Shown piece by piece: positions 7,083 through 15,698 of a stretch of DNA of 21,122 bases (position 1 is its first letter; every line of letters begins with the position of its first letter). Location of the stretch: positions 1-21,122 of the forward strand of contig DBKZ01000053.1 of the NCBI GenBank assembly GCA_002297415.1, written 5' to 3'. The notes under the pieces are model-generated. The model had not been told where the DNA came from. It saw nothing but the letters and a program-made list of their open reading frames with translations, and searched no databases. Source of the DNA: Ruminococcaceae bacterium UBA737. Its GTDB lineage: Bacteria > Bacillota > Clostridia > Oscillospirales > Acutalibacteraceae. A program made the translations under genes and the position numbers.

Positions 7083-7111
7083 TGATTTTATCGGTATTTA
7101 ATTCATACAAT
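7083..7111 (+). promoter_or_regulatory. candidate sigma-E promoter of spoVB
   Basis: CATACAAT (7104-7111) is a perfect match to the Bacillus/Clostridium sigma-E -10 consensus CATACA-T. TGATTTT (7083-7089), 14 bp upstream, resembles the -35 consensus (kmATATT). Transcription would start near 7118, only about 13 nt before the spoVB start, so the leader would be very short. spoVB is a mother-cell gene in Bacillus, which agrees. The core match is short, so this is inference. Confidence 0.45.
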
Positions 7112-7129
7112 TGTTTTGGGGTGTATCAA
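7102..7129 (-). promoter_or_regulatory. candidate sigma-A promoter of rarA
   Basis: On the minus strand TTGATA (7124-7129) and TATGAA (7102-7107) are 16 bp apart, about 43-48 nt before the rarA ATG. It overlaps the spoVB ribosome-binding site and the candidate sigma-E -10, so transcription of the two divergent genes would interfere at this site. Confidence 0.4.
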
Positions 7130-7130
7130 T

Positions 7131-8648
7131 TTGAAAAAAACTGTTTTTATTAAAAATGCCGCCGTTTTAACGGCTTCTTCTCTTATTTTAAGATTTATCG
7201 GCATCATTTTCAAGATCTGGCTCGCTTCCTCGATAGGGAGCGAGGGAATAGGACTTTATCAGGTGATTTTCTCGGTGTATACGCTTTTTGCGGCGTTCAG
7301 CGCCTGCGGTGTATGCACCGCGGTAACGAGACTTGTCGCAAATCAGCTTGTTACAGGGAGCAAATCGGGTATCAAAAGGATAATGAAGTCCGCAAATTTG
7401 ATAAATTTCGTTATTTCCGCGGTTTCCTTTGCCGTTTTGTTCTTCGGCGCGGAAATTCTAAGCGGTGCGGTTTTAAAAGACGAAAGAGCGGTGCTTTCCT
7501 TAAAGGCGCTCTCATTTTCACTTGTATTTATGGGAATTTCCTCAAATATAAGGGGATATTTCATAGCGAGACGAAAAACAGCGCCCTTTGCCGCGGTTTC
7601 CTTAGCTGAGCAAATCGTTAGAATAGCGGTTGTTCTGTTTGCCGTAAACAGGGTTAAGGATATGGGAATTTCATATTCCTGCGCCGCCGTGTTTTTAGGC
7701 GACTCCGCCGCGGAAATGCTCTGTGCAATGACTATGAATATTCTTTATAAAAAGGATTTTAAAAGGCTTAAATTGACTGAAAACGGGGATAATATCGGCG
7801 TTAAGCGGGAAATTATAAGAATTGCCGCTCCTATAACGGGCGGAAGATACTTAAATTCGCTTCTTCGGACAGCCGAGAATATTATGATGCCGCGATTCCT
7901 CGCCTTTGCCTCCGCCTCGGCGCTCAGCCTGTTCGGAATGATAAAGGGAATGGCTCTGCCGATTTTATTCTTCCCCGGAGTTTTATTAAATGCCGTTTCG
8001 ACCCTTTTAATCCCCGAAATCTCCGAAGCGTCCGTTTTAGGGAAAAAACAGCTTTTAAAAAGCGGTGCCGAGAAAATAACCGTGCTGACAGCTACGGTAG
8101 GCTTTATATTTTCCGCCATTTTCTTCGTTGCAGGCAGACAGATAGGAATGCTTATTTATAAGGATGAGGGCGTAGGCATGCTTTTATGTCTGCTTTCCCC
8201 GATAGTTCCGCTGATGTATCTTGACAGCGTCTGCGACGGGATATTAAAGGGCTTGGATCTGCAGTCCTTTACCTTTAAAACAAGCATTGCGGACTCTGTT
8301 TTAAGGCTTATTCTTATTTATTTTATCGTGCCCAAATGGGGGCTTTACGGGTTTATAGGCATTATGTACTTCTCAAACGCTCTTACATGTCTGTTAAATG
8401 TCGGCAAGCTTACTAAAAAGACGGGTGCGGAAATAAACGCCTTTAAAAGCTTTATTCTGCCTTTAATCTTAGCCTATGCCTCGGTTTTCTTCTCAAATCT
8501 CGTTTTAAGAAATATTGAGGCTGGCGGACGGTTGGTTTACATAATACTTTTAGTCGGATTTTCCGTTTTACTCTATTTCTCTTCACTTTTATTCTTCGGC
8601 TGTATTGAAAACAGACCGATTATCAGAGAATTTCCGAAAAAATGCTAA
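7131..8648 (+). CDS. spoVB: SpoVB-like lipid flippase (MOP/MATE superfamily)
   Basis: A 505-aa polytopic membrane protein with about 14 predicted helices, of the multidrug/oligosaccharidyl-lipid/polysaccharide flippase superfamily. The N-terminus (VLTASSLILRFIGIIFKIWLA, then GSEGIGLYQ) is the pattern of stage V sporulation protein B. In Bacillus, SpoVB is needed for spore cortex formation and is thought to flip peptidoglycan precursors. The start is a TTG at 7131: GGGGTG lies 7 nt upstream, and the protein then reads MKKTVFIKNA; a second TTG further upstream lacks a site. It is the only confident plus-strand gene, divergent from rarA and convergent with tadA, with stop codons overlapping by 3 bp. 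Other SpoVB-family flippases occur in Clostridia, so the exact orthologue is likely, not certain. Confidence 0.82.
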   Translation: MKKTVFIKNAAVLTASSLILRFIGIIFKIWLASSIGSEGIGLYQVIFSVYTLFAAFSACGVCTAVTRLVANQLVTGSKSGIKRIMKSANLINFVISAVSFAVLFFGAEILSGAVLKDERAVLSLKALSFSLVFMGISSNIRGYFIARRKTAPFAAVSLAEQIVRIAVVLFAVNRVKDMGISYSCAAVFLGDSAAEMLCAMTMNILYKKDFKRLKLTENGDNIGVKREIIRIAAPITGGRYLNSLLRTAENIMMPRFLAFASASALSLFGMIKGMALPILFFPGVLLNAVSTLLIPEISEASVLGKKQLLKSGAEKITVLTATVGFIFSAIFFVAGRQIGMLIYKDEGVGMLLCLLSPIVPLMYLDSVCDGILKGLDLQSFTFKTSIADSVLRLILIYFIVPKWGLYGFIGIMYFSNALTCLLNVGKLTKKTGAEINAFKSFILPLILAYASVFFSNLVLRNIEAGGRLVYIILLVGFSVLLYFSSLLFFGCIENRPIIREFPKKC

Positions 8649-9094
8649 TTCGGTTTTCTTAAATCCTTAAAAAAATCAGTTATTAAAGATTTACATTCTT
8701 CCTCGGCAATTCCGCCGAAAATCTCGCATTCCTTAGAAAAAGGAAGTGAAAAAAGATTTGCGGCGCTGTCCGCACAGCCGGCGGATAAATCGAATGCACC
8801 GAAAACAAGCTCGGAAATTCTTGCGTTTATAATAGCCCCCGTACACATAACGCAGGGCTCTAAGGTGACATAAAGAGAACAGCCGTCAAGCTTCCATGTG
8901 CCCAAATTTTTCGCCGCGTCCCTTATAGCCTCGATTTCGGCATGAGAGGTGGGGTCATGCGTTTCCTCGCGCCTGTTTCGCCCTCTTCCTATAATCTCAT
9001 TGTTTTTAACTACCACCGCGCCGACGGGTATTTCATTATTCATTGCCGCCTCTCTTGCAAGAGATAAAGCGACGCTCATAAATTTTTTATCCAT
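8645..9094 (-). CDS. tadA: tRNA-specific adenosine deaminase TadA
   Basis: This zinc deaminase converts adenosine 34 to inosine in tRNA-Arg(ACG), letting it read three codons. The 149-aa protein has HAE (51-53; zinc His and proton-shuttling Glu) and PCVMC (80-84; two zinc cysteines), with the family's IPVGAVVV near the N-terminus and NARISELVFGA after the zinc site. Length is typical. The ribosome-binding site is weak (TAAGAG), and the terminator hairpin of the upstream membrane gene lies directly before it, so how it is transcribed is unclear; it may use read-through or a promoter overlapping the hairpin (TATAAA at the end of the T-tract). It is convergent with spoVB, the two genes meeting at their stops. 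Confidence 0.95.
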   Translation of the reverse strand: MDKKFMSVALSLAREAAMNNEIPVGAVVVKNNEIIGRGRNRREETHDPTSHAEIEAIRDAAKNLGTWKLDGCSLYVTLEPCVMCTGAIINARISELVFGAFDLSAGCADSAANLFSLPFSKECEIFGGIAEEECKSLITDFFKDLRKPN

Positions 9095-9113
9095 ACTCTT
9101 AAAATTTATAAAA

Positions 9114-9137
9114 AGCGGCTTATTAAATTAAGCCGCT
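9114..9137 (-). terminator. intrinsic terminator after the 230-aa membrane gene
   Basis: A 9-bp perfect stem, AGCGGCTTA (9114-9122) with TAAGCCGCT (9129-9137), has a 6-nt loop and on the minus strand is followed by TTTTTATAAATTTT. It lies 5 bp past the stop of the upstream gene and only 19 bp before the tadA start. Confidence 0.75.
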
Positions 9138-9142
9138 GATAT

Positions 9143-9835
9143 TTATTGGTTAACATAAAACTGACCGTTTAACTCGTCAAAGGAATGAACGGGCGCTTTA
9201 TTCCTGCTTATAAAGAGGAATATCGGCATTAAAAACGGGAAAAATATTGAAAGCACCGTAAAGCAGACCGCCATCTGATTATTGAATTTTAAAAAGATAT
9301 TATAAACGCTGATATAGGTAAATACAAGATAAACTACAGCCAGCGCAAATACCGCGAAATATAAAATCAGGCAAATGCCTAAAAGAGCGATAAGCGGACC
9401 TGTCAGCTGATAACCTAAAGAATGGGAAACCGCAATCGGAATAAGCCCTGCGAAAACCACAAGCATAATTAAAACCAAGCTTGCCGCAAGTACGATATTT
9501 AAAGTAAGCAACAGCTTTCCGCGGTTCTTTGTAAACGAGCCGTTTTTCTTTTTAAAGCCCGCGCCGAGCCTGCCTAAGGCAAAAGCGCTGAAAAACGGAA
9601 TAAAGCTGTACCACGGGTTTTTAAGTCCCTCTTTTTCGGACATAACACAAATTCCAATGCTTTCAAGCGCCCACAATACAAGCGAAACGGCAACGCCGAT
9701 TAAAAACGCAAACATCAGCACCGAAAAGAGCACCGCCAAAATTCCGCCGCTTAAAGCTCCCTTTGAAGAAGCGCTGAAATTCTTTAAAAATTCTAAAATT
9801 TCTTTCTCATCGCCGTGAAACTGAAAATTTACCAT
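9143..9835 (-). CDS. hypothetical polytopic membrane protein (230 aa)
   Basis: I do not recognise a named family. The protein starts with a soluble, charged stretch (about 1-28), then has about five hydrophobic segments (near 31-58, 72-90, 107-136, 146-178 and 188-210). It ends with a short polar tail. The segment EGLKNPWYSFIPFFSAFALGRL is of a kind found in several uncharacterised Firmicutes membrane proteins in which the loop 'KNPW..FIPF' joins two helices. No catalytic motif is visible. AGGAGA lies 8 nt before the ATG. It follows the CPBP protease gene by 32 nt, in the same direction, and ends in a clear terminator, so the two are probably co-transcribed. A role in membrane or protein quality control would be a guess. 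Confidence 0.75.
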   Translation of the reverse strand: MVNFQFHGDEKEILEFLKNFSASSKGALSGGILAVLFSVLMFAFLIGVAVSLVLWALESIGICVMSEKEGLKNPWYSFIPFFSAFALGRLGAGFKKKNGSFTKNRGKLLLTLNIVLAASLVLIMLVVFAGLIPIAVSHSLGYQLTGPLIALLGICLILYFAVFALAVVYLVFTYISVYNIFLKFNNQMAVCFTVLSIFFPFLMPIFLFISRNKAPVHSFDELNGQFYVNQ

Positions 9836-9867
9836 AGCTTTTTCTCCTTATTTTAGGTTAGTGTATT

Positions 9868-10857
9868 CTATAGAAAGAAATAAAGTACCGCCTCAATCAA
9901 ACAGCCGGCGCAGAAAAGAATTATCGGAACGGTTGTAAAATAAGCCGAATAAACCTTTCTTTTTATAAGCGCCTTTTCTTCGCCGCCTTCAAGCTTAAAA
10001 AAGCCCTCTGCTTTTGAAACATATAAAAGCCCTGTAATACCGAGCAGCATATAAACTATATTTGTTATCGGATAAACGAGCATTGCTCCGTTTTTCGGCA
10101 GAATGTCGGTTAAATAGTCGCAGATTACGGCTAAAAAGTTATTAAGCGCGTGCACCGCTATGCTTACCCAGAGCGAGCCTGTTTTTATGCGGATAAAGCC
10201 TAAAATCAAGCCTACCAAGAAAGCAAAGAATATCTGAATGAAGTTTCTGTGCATAAGCCCGAAAAGGACGGACGAGGCTATAAGCGCAAAGCCCTCTCCG
10301 TGCTTTTTAAGCTCGCCCAAAATCGCTCCTCTGAATGCAAATTCCTCGGTTAAGGGCGGAATAACGGCGGTTGCAAGCAATGTTAGCAAAAATCCGAAAA
10401 AGCCTGCTGCGTTTTCGCTGCTCGGATAATTATATGAAGGAAACCCGAGAGAATCGAAAAGCGCTCCGCCGTAGGAAACAGAGATATTTGCAAATCCGCA
10501 AAAGCCTATTCCAAGCAGGATAAAGCCCAAAACATTTCCCTTCGGCTTTTCGAACGGAATAAGCGTGCTTATTCTCTGCCCCGAAAGCTTAACCGCGATT
10601 AAAAACGGAATCAGGAATAATATTACCGAGCAAACCGTGTTTACAGCCTCCGAAAAGGCAGGGTCCGAAAGCAGAGCCGTTGCGTCCGAATTACTTAGCC
10701 TAATATTTTTAAGTATCAGCATTATTACCGGCGACAGTACCGCGGATAATATGAGAGCGGCAAGCAGCGGGAATCCGGTTATGATTCCTGACAGCCTTAC
10801 TTTCCTTTTTTCGGCGAAAATTTCGTTATACTGCGCCTGTTTTTCTGAATCAAACAT
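9868..10857 (-). CDS. CPBP-family intramembrane glutamic protease (Abi/CAAX type)
   Basis: A 329-aa integral membrane protein carrying the motifs of the CPBP (Rce1-like) protease family: EEFAFRG (171-177, catalytic Glu pair and Arg), FGLMHRN (199-205, His) and HALNN (236-240, His/Asn). About eight helices are visible. Bacterial members process membrane peptides or bacteriocins or confer self-immunity, but the substrate cannot be told here. The nearest strong Shine-Dalgarno, AAAGGAGA, is about 13 nt from the ATG, longer than usual; no in-frame alternative start lies closer. It lies 57 bp after gyrA with no terminator that I can see, so it may be partly transcribed from the gyrase operon. No bacteriocin gene is adjacent. 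Confidence 0.88.
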   Translation of the reverse strand: MFDSEKQAQYNEIFAEKRKVRLSGIITGFPLLAALILSAVLSPVIMLILKNIRLSNSDATALLSDPAFSEAVNTVCSVILFLIPFLIAVKLSGQRISTLIPFEKPKGNVLGFILLGIGFCGFANISVSYGGALFDSLGFPSYNYPSSENAAGFFGFLLTLLATAVIPPLTEEFAFRGAILGELKKHGEGFALIASSVLFGLMHRNFIQIFFAFLVGLILGFIRIKTGSLWVSIAVHALNNFLAVICDYLTDILPKNGAMLVYPITNIVYMLLGITGLLYVSKAEGFFKLEGGEEKALIKRKVYSAYFTTVPIILFCAGCLIEAVLYFFL

Positions 10858-10914
10858 AGTGTGAAATACATCTCCTTTTAAAATTTATGACTGTATTTCC
10901 CCCTGTAATCCCTT

Positions 10915-13479
10915 TTATTCTTCGTCGGCTTTGATATCAGCCTCGCTGTCCTCCGCTAAATCCTCGGCGGTAACTGTTCCCGCGTCCGCGTCTGCGGCTT
11001 CGGGAGTATCGTTTACCTGAGAATCGTCATGATCGGCAAGGGCAACCGAAAGAATTTTTTCGCCCTCTCCTACACGCATAACTCTTACGCCCTTTGAGGG
11101 TCTTGCGAATTCGGATATATCGCCCGCGAATATTCTTATTATTATACCCGATGAGGATATCATTATAACATCGTCATTATCGGTAACGGGAACCGTCGCC
11201 GCAACCCTGCCGTACTTAGAGGTGCGGTAATTTATAATACCCTTTCCGCCTCTTGACTGTAAGCGGTAGTCGGAAACAGGGCTTATTCTTCCGTAGCCCG
11301 TTTCGGTGACGGTGAGAATTCTGTCGTCAGCCTTGCAGATTGCCATATCGACAACAAAATCTCCCTCGCGCATATTGATAGCCTTAACGCCTCTTGCGGT
11401 TCTGCCCATTGCGCGGACATTATTCTCATCAAACCTTATCGAATAGCCTAAAGAGGTCGAAATGAAGATATAATCGCTTCCGTCGGTCATTCTTACGAAT
11501 GCAAGCTCATCGTCATCGTCAATTGAAATCGCAATAATTCCGTTTTTGCGGGTGTTTTTGAACTCGGTAAGCCTCGTTCTCTTTATTATACCCTTTCTTG
11601 TAACCATTGCGATAAAGTCCTCCTGCTCCTCGGTTGCGGTAACAGGAATGATTTTTGTTATCTTTTCGCCCGTCATAAGAGGTACAATATTTATCATATT
11701 CATACCCTTAGAGGTTCTAGAGCCCTCGGGCAGCTCGTATGCCTTTAATCTGTAGGCTCTGCCTAAGTTAGAGAAGAGCATAATAGTGTCATGAGACGAG
11801 CAGGTGAACATGTTTTCTACAACATCGTCCTCCCGTGTAGTCATACCCGTTATTCCTCTTCCGCCTCTGTGCTGAACAGAATAGGTATCGGCAGGAAGTC
11901 TCTTTATATAACCGTTTACGGTCTTTGTTATAACGCATTCCTCTTCGGGAATGAGGTCCTCAATATCAACCTCGCCCGCAACATCGGAAATCTCGGTTCT
12001 TCTCTCATCCGCAAATTTATCACGGAGATTTAAGGACTCGGTCTTAACAATGTCAAGAATTCTTTCCTTGCTCGCTAAAATTGCGTCGCATTCCTTGATA
12101 AAGGCAAGCTTTTCTTCAAGCTCGTCTAAAATCTTCTGCTTTTCCATGCCCGCAAGCTTACCTAACTGCATCTGAACGATTGCGGTGGTCTGAATTTCGT
12201 CAAGCCCGAAGCGGTCGGTTAATGCCTGCTTGCTTTCGGGGATTGTCTTTGAATTTCTGATTATCGAAATAACCTCGTCGATAAAATCAAGCGCGATTTT
12301 AAGTCCCTCTAAAATATGGGCGCGCTCAGCCGCCTTTTTGCGGTCAAACTCGGTTCTTCTTGTAATAATAGAGCACTGGAAATCAATGCAGTCTAAAAGC
12401 ATTTCCTTTAAGGTAAGCACCTGAGGCTTGCCGTTTACAATAGCTAAAAGAATTGCTCCGAAGGTCGACTGCAATGCGGTATAGGAATAAAGCTTATTTA
12501 AAATAACCTGCGGATTTGCGTCCTTCTTGATATCTACTATAATTCTTATTCCGCCGTCACGCTTTGAGGAGTAGTCGACAACATCGTCAATTCCCTCAAT
12601 TTTCTTCTCAGCGGCAAGGTCGTAGATATGCTTAACAAGGTCCTTTTTCCTTACCTTATAGGGAAGCTCGGAAATAACTATTCTAAACTTTCCGTTTTTC
12701 TGCTCCTCAATCTCGGCTTTTCCGCGGACAATAATTTTTCCTCTGCCCGTAGCATAAGCCGCTCTTATTCCGGATCTGCCCATGATAATTCCGCCGGTCG
12801 GGAAGTCGGGTCCCTTTATGTACTGGCAGATGTCCTGTAATTCCGCGTCGGGATTGTCGATAAGACAGCACATTCCGTCAATAACCTCACCTAAATTATG
12901 AGGCGGAATTTCCGTCGCCATTCCGACTGCTATTCCCGATGAGCCATTAACCAAAAGCTGGGGAAATCTTACCGGAAGAACCTCAGGCTCCTTTAAACGG
13001 TCGTCGTAGTTAGGCATAAAGTCAACGGTATCCTTGTCGATATCGTCAAGCATATTAAGGGAGAGCCTGTTCATTCGAGACTCCGTATACCTGTATGCCG
13101 CGGCAGGATATCCGTCTATATTACCGAAGTTTCCGTGTCCGTCAATAAGGGGATAGCGCAAAGAAAAGTCCTGCGCCATTCTTACCATTGCGTCATAAAC
13201 GCTCGCGTCGCCGTGAGGATGATAGCGTCCTAAAACCGCACCGACGGTATCGGCGCATTTTCTGTATGCCTTATCTGGAGAAAGTCCGTTTTCATACATT
13301 GTATAAAGTATTCTTCTGTGAACAGGCTTAAGTCCGTCTCTTACATCGGGAAGAGCACGGCCTACAAGCACCGACATTGAATACTGTAACATACTCTGTT
13401 TTACTTCATCGGTTATTTCAACAGGCTCGATTTTGGTCTGTTCGCTTTCGGGCCAGTATACATTTTCATGCTTTGCCAT
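10915..13479 (-). CDS. gyrA: DNA gyrase subunit A
   Basis: The breakage-reunion subunit of DNA gyrase, which with GyrB introduces negative supercoils and is the quinolone target. Its 854 aa match the usual length. The catalytic tyrosine is Tyr131 (in AAAYRYTES), in the winged-helix domain. The quinolone-determining helix reads HPHGDASVYDA (87-97): Asp96 corresponds to E. coli Asp87, but the position of Ser83 is Ala92. The C-terminal beta-pinwheel carries QHRGGRG as the GyrA box (usual QRRGGKG, so His at the second place), followed by an acidic tail rich in Asp and Glu. The ribosome-binding site is AAGGAGA. It follows gyrB by 20 nt and closes the dnaN-gyrA gene cluster. Confidence 0.98.
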   Translation of the reverse strand: MAKHENVYWPESEQTKIEPVEITDEVKQSMLQYSMSVLVGRALPDVRDGLKPVHRRILYTMYENGLSPDKAYRKCADTVGAVLGRYHPHGDASVYDAMVRMAQDFSLRYPLIDGHGNFGNIDGYPAAAYRYTESRMNRLSLNMLDDIDKDTVDFMPNYDDRLKEPEVLPVRFPQLLVNGSSGIAVGMATEIPPHNLGEVIDGMCCLIDNPDAELQDICQYIKGPDFPTGGIIMGRSGIRAAYATGRGKIIVRGKAEIEEQKNGKFRIVISELPYKVRKKDLVKHIYDLAAEKKIEGIDDVVDYSSKRDGGIRIIVDIKKDANPQVILNKLYSYTALQSTFGAILLAIVNGKPQVLTLKEMLLDCIDFQCSIITRRTEFDRKKAAERAHILEGLKIALDFIDEVISIIRNSKTIPESKQALTDRFGLDEIQTTAIVQMQLGKLAGMEKQKILDELEEKLAFIKECDAILASKERILDIVKTESLNLRDKFADERRTEISDVAGEVDIEDLIPEEECVITKTVNGYIKRLPADTYSVQHRGGRGITGMTTREDDVVENMFTCSSHDTIMLFSNLGRAYRLKAYELPEGSRTSKGMNMINIVPLMTGEKITKIIPVTATEEQEDFIAMVTRKGIIKRTRLTEFKNTRKNGIIAISIDDDDELAFVRMTDGSDYIFISTSLGYSIRFDENNVRAMGRTARGVKAINMREGDFVVDMAICKADDRILTVTETGYGRISPVSDYRLQSRGGKGIINYRTSKYGRVAATVPVTDNDDVIMISSSGIIIRIFAGDISEFARPSKGVRVMRVGEGEKILSVALADHDDSQVNDTPEAADADAGTVTAEDLAEDSEADIKADEE

Positions 13480-13499
13480 AAATAATCTTTCTCCTTTCC

Positions 13500-15437
13500 T
13501 TAAATATCAAGATCGGTAGCAAATACCGCATTGTCTTCAATGAATTTTCTTCTCGGCTCAACCTCTTCGCCCATAAGCATTGTAAATACCTCGTCTGCCG
13601 CCGCCGCGTCTGCAATATTAACCTTTAGCATTGTGCGCTTTTCGGGGTCAAGAGTTGTTTCCCAAAGCTGTTCGGGGTTCATCTCACCGAGACCTTTATA
13701 TCTCTGAACATCAGCGTTTCCGCCGAGCCTTTCGATATATTCAGCCTTTTCCTCGTCGGTAAACGCGTCAAAATGCTGTTTGCCCTTTGAAACCCTGAAC
13801 AGAGGCGGCTGAGCGAGATAAACATGCCCCTCTTCTATAAGCTCGGGCATATATCTGAAAAAGAATGTCAGTAAAAGAGTTCTGATATGCGAGCCGTCGA
13901 CATCGGCATCCGCCATAATAACTATTTTATCATAGCGAAGCTTTGTTATATCAAAGTTTTCGGCAATTCCCGTGCCTAAGGCTATTATAACGGGGGTAAG
14001 CTTATCGTTTCCGTAAACCTTGTCGGCTCTTGCTTTTTCAACATTGAGCATTTTTCCCCAAAGAGGCAAAATTGCCTGATAGGTGCTGTTTCTTCCCTCA
14101 ACAGCGCTTCCGCCTGCAGAATCTCCCTCGACGATAAAGATTTCGGTCTTTGTCGGGTCGTTTGAAATGCAGTCGGTAAGCTTTTCGGGCATTCTTGTTT
14201 TATTTCCTATTCCCGATTTGTTTCTTGAAGCCTCTCTTGCCTTTTGAGCCGCCTCTCTCGCATTTGAAGAAGCGATTGATTTTTCAATTATAAGCTTTGC
14301 CTGAGCGGGATTTTCCTCGAAATACTGATAAAGCTTATCTCTCATTATATTGTTAACAAGCGTTCCGATTGCCGTGTTTCCGAGCTTTGCTTTGGTCTGA
14401 GACTCAAACTGCGCGTCGGTAAGCTTAACGCTTACTACCGCGATAACGCCCTCTAACACATCGTCCATGCTTAAGCTTTTTTCTTTTAAGGTTTTAAAAT
14501 CTCTGCCGTATTTATTGACGGTTGCCGAAAGGCTCTTTTTAAATGCCGCCTCGTGCGTTCCGCCGTCAACAGTATGTATTGTATTTGCGAAGGACATTAT
14601 TTTCGTGGAATATGAGGTGCTCCAGACAAGAGCAATTTCCGCCGTTGAGTCGCCCGACATTCCGCTTATATAAATAATATCGTCGTTTAATTTTTCCTTT
14701 TTATCGGTTTCAAGCAGATATTCGACATAGGATTTTATTCCGCCCTCGAACTGCAGATCGTCCTCTCTGTCCTTTATATCCGCGTCGGACCTTTCGTCCT
14801 TTAAAACAATTCTTATTCCCGCATTTAAGAAAGCTTGCTCGCGGAGCCTGAATAAAAGAGTATCGTAAGAATAAACGGTGGTATCGGTAAATATGGTCGG
14901 GTCGGCTTTAAAGGTGACTACGGTTCCGGTTTCGGTTGTATCTCCGATAACCTTTAAATCTTCGGTTATATTTCCTCTCTCATATCTTTGCTTATAGATA
15001 TGCTTTCCGTCCTTAACCTCGACCTCAAGCCAAGTTGAAAGCGCGTTAACAACCGACGCGCCCACTCCATGCAGACCGCCCGAAACCTTATATCCGCTGC
15101 CGCCGAATTTACCGCCGGCATGAAGAATTGTGAATACGACGCTTACCGTCGGAATTCCCTTTTGCGGATGAATTCCTACAGGAATACCTCTTCCGTTATC
15201 GATTACTCTGATAACGCCGTCGTCAAGCAATTCTACAAGAATTTTGTCGCAATAGCCTGCAAGCGCCTCGTCTATAGCGTTATCCACTATTTCATAAACA
15301 AGGTGGTGAAGACCGCGCTCGCCTGTAGAGCCGATATACATTCCCGGTCTTTTTCGTACCGCTTCGAGTCCTTCAAGCACCTGTATCGAATTTTCATCGT
15401 AATTACCGGTTACCTGAACAATTTTTTCATTACTCAT
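13500..15437 (-). CDS. gyrB: DNA gyrase subunit B
   Basis: The ATPase subunit of gyrase. The GHKL ATPase has YEIVDNAIDEA (48-58, catalytic Glu49 and Mg-binding Asn53), DNGRG (80-84) and GLHGVG (121-126). The TOPRIM domain has EGDSAGG (about 437-443) and DADVDGSH (about 510-517), and the end has QRYKGLGEMN. The 645 aa match the short Gram-positive form with no proteobacterial insert. AAGGAG lies 7 nt before the ATG. It begins 15 nt after remB ends, so it belongs to the same transcription unit. Nothing is missing. The PLWGK motif replaces the more common PLRGK or PLKGK of the TOPRIM region. Confidence 0.98.
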   Translation of the reverse strand: MSNEKIVQVTGNYDENSIQVLEGLEAVRKRPGMYIGSTGERGLHHLVYEIVDNAIDEALAGYCDKILVELLDDGVIRVIDNGRGIPVGIHPQKGIPTVSVVFTILHAGGKFGGSGYKVSGGLHGVGASVVNALSTWLEVEVKDGKHIYKQRYERGNITEDLKVIGDTTETGTVVTFKADPTIFTDTTVYSYDTLLFRLREQAFLNAGIRIVLKDERSDADIKDREDDLQFEGGIKSYVEYLLETDKKEKLNDDIIYISGMSGDSTAEIALVWSTSYSTKIMSFANTIHTVDGGTHEAAFKKSLSATVNKYGRDFKTLKEKSLSMDDVLEGVIAVVSVKLTDAQFESQTKAKLGNTAIGTLVNNIMRDKLYQYFEENPAQAKLIIEKSIASSNAREAAQKAREASRNKSGIGNKTRMPEKLTDCISNDPTKTEIFIVEGDSAGGSAVEGRNSTYQAILPLWGKMLNVEKARADKVYGNDKLTPVIIALGTGIAENFDITKLRYDKIVIMADADVDGSHIRTLLLTFFFRYMPELIEEGHVYLAQPPLFRVSKGKQHFDAFTDEEKAEYIERLGGNADVQRYKGLGEMNPEQLWETTLDPEKRTMLKVNIADAAAADEVFTMLMGEEVEPRRKFIEDNAVFATDLDI

Positions 15438-15452
15438 TTTTTTCTCCTTATT

Positions 15453-15698
15453 TTATACTCTCTTTTCAAGCGTCTGCGCCGAAAGCTGAGATAAATATAC
15501 AAGATTTTTTTTATTTTCTTTTGAACACACGATAAAGGATTTCGGCAAATCGCTGCAATTTGAAATAACCTCGCCTTTTTTCTCGCTGTTTGTAAGATAA
15601 TCTCTGGTTTTTTTAGAAACCGTTGAGCTGTCCAAATCGAAAATTCCCACAATATCGCGGCTTCTTACAACCTGCGCGTTTCCAATATGAAGATACAT
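15453..15698 (-). CDS. remB: extracellular matrix regulator RemB (YaaB, DUF370)
   Basis: An 81-aa protein of the DUF370 family. It starts MYLHIGNAQVVRSRDIVGIFD with the following STVSKKTRDYL, the signature of RemB/YaaB, which lies between recF and gyrB in Bacillus as it does here. In Bacillus RemB, like RemA, is a positive regulator of biofilm matrix genes; its molecular action is less clear. The ATG overlaps the recF stop by one base (TAATG), with GAGGAA as ribosome-binding site, so translation is coupled to recF. In this organism the role could be different, but family and position are clear. Confidence 0.93.
   Translation of the reverse strand: MYLHIGNAQVVRSRDIVGIFDLDSSTVSKKTRDYLTNSEKKGEVISNCSDLPKSFIVCSKENKKNLVYLSQLSAQTLEKRV

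Noticed and set aside
7060..7110. N-terminal extension of rarA by 17 codons
   Set aside because: A clear GGAGG precedes the ATG at 7059 and the conserved protein begins there; the extension covers the divergent promoter region.
10858..10914. Terminator between gyrA and the CPBP protease gene
   Set aside because: No stable stem with a T-tract is visible on the minus strand.
15280..15288. DnaA-box-like TTATCCACT
   Set aside because: It lies inside gyrB and encodes the invariant Val-Asp-Asn-Ala of the ATPase motif, so the match is explained by codons.
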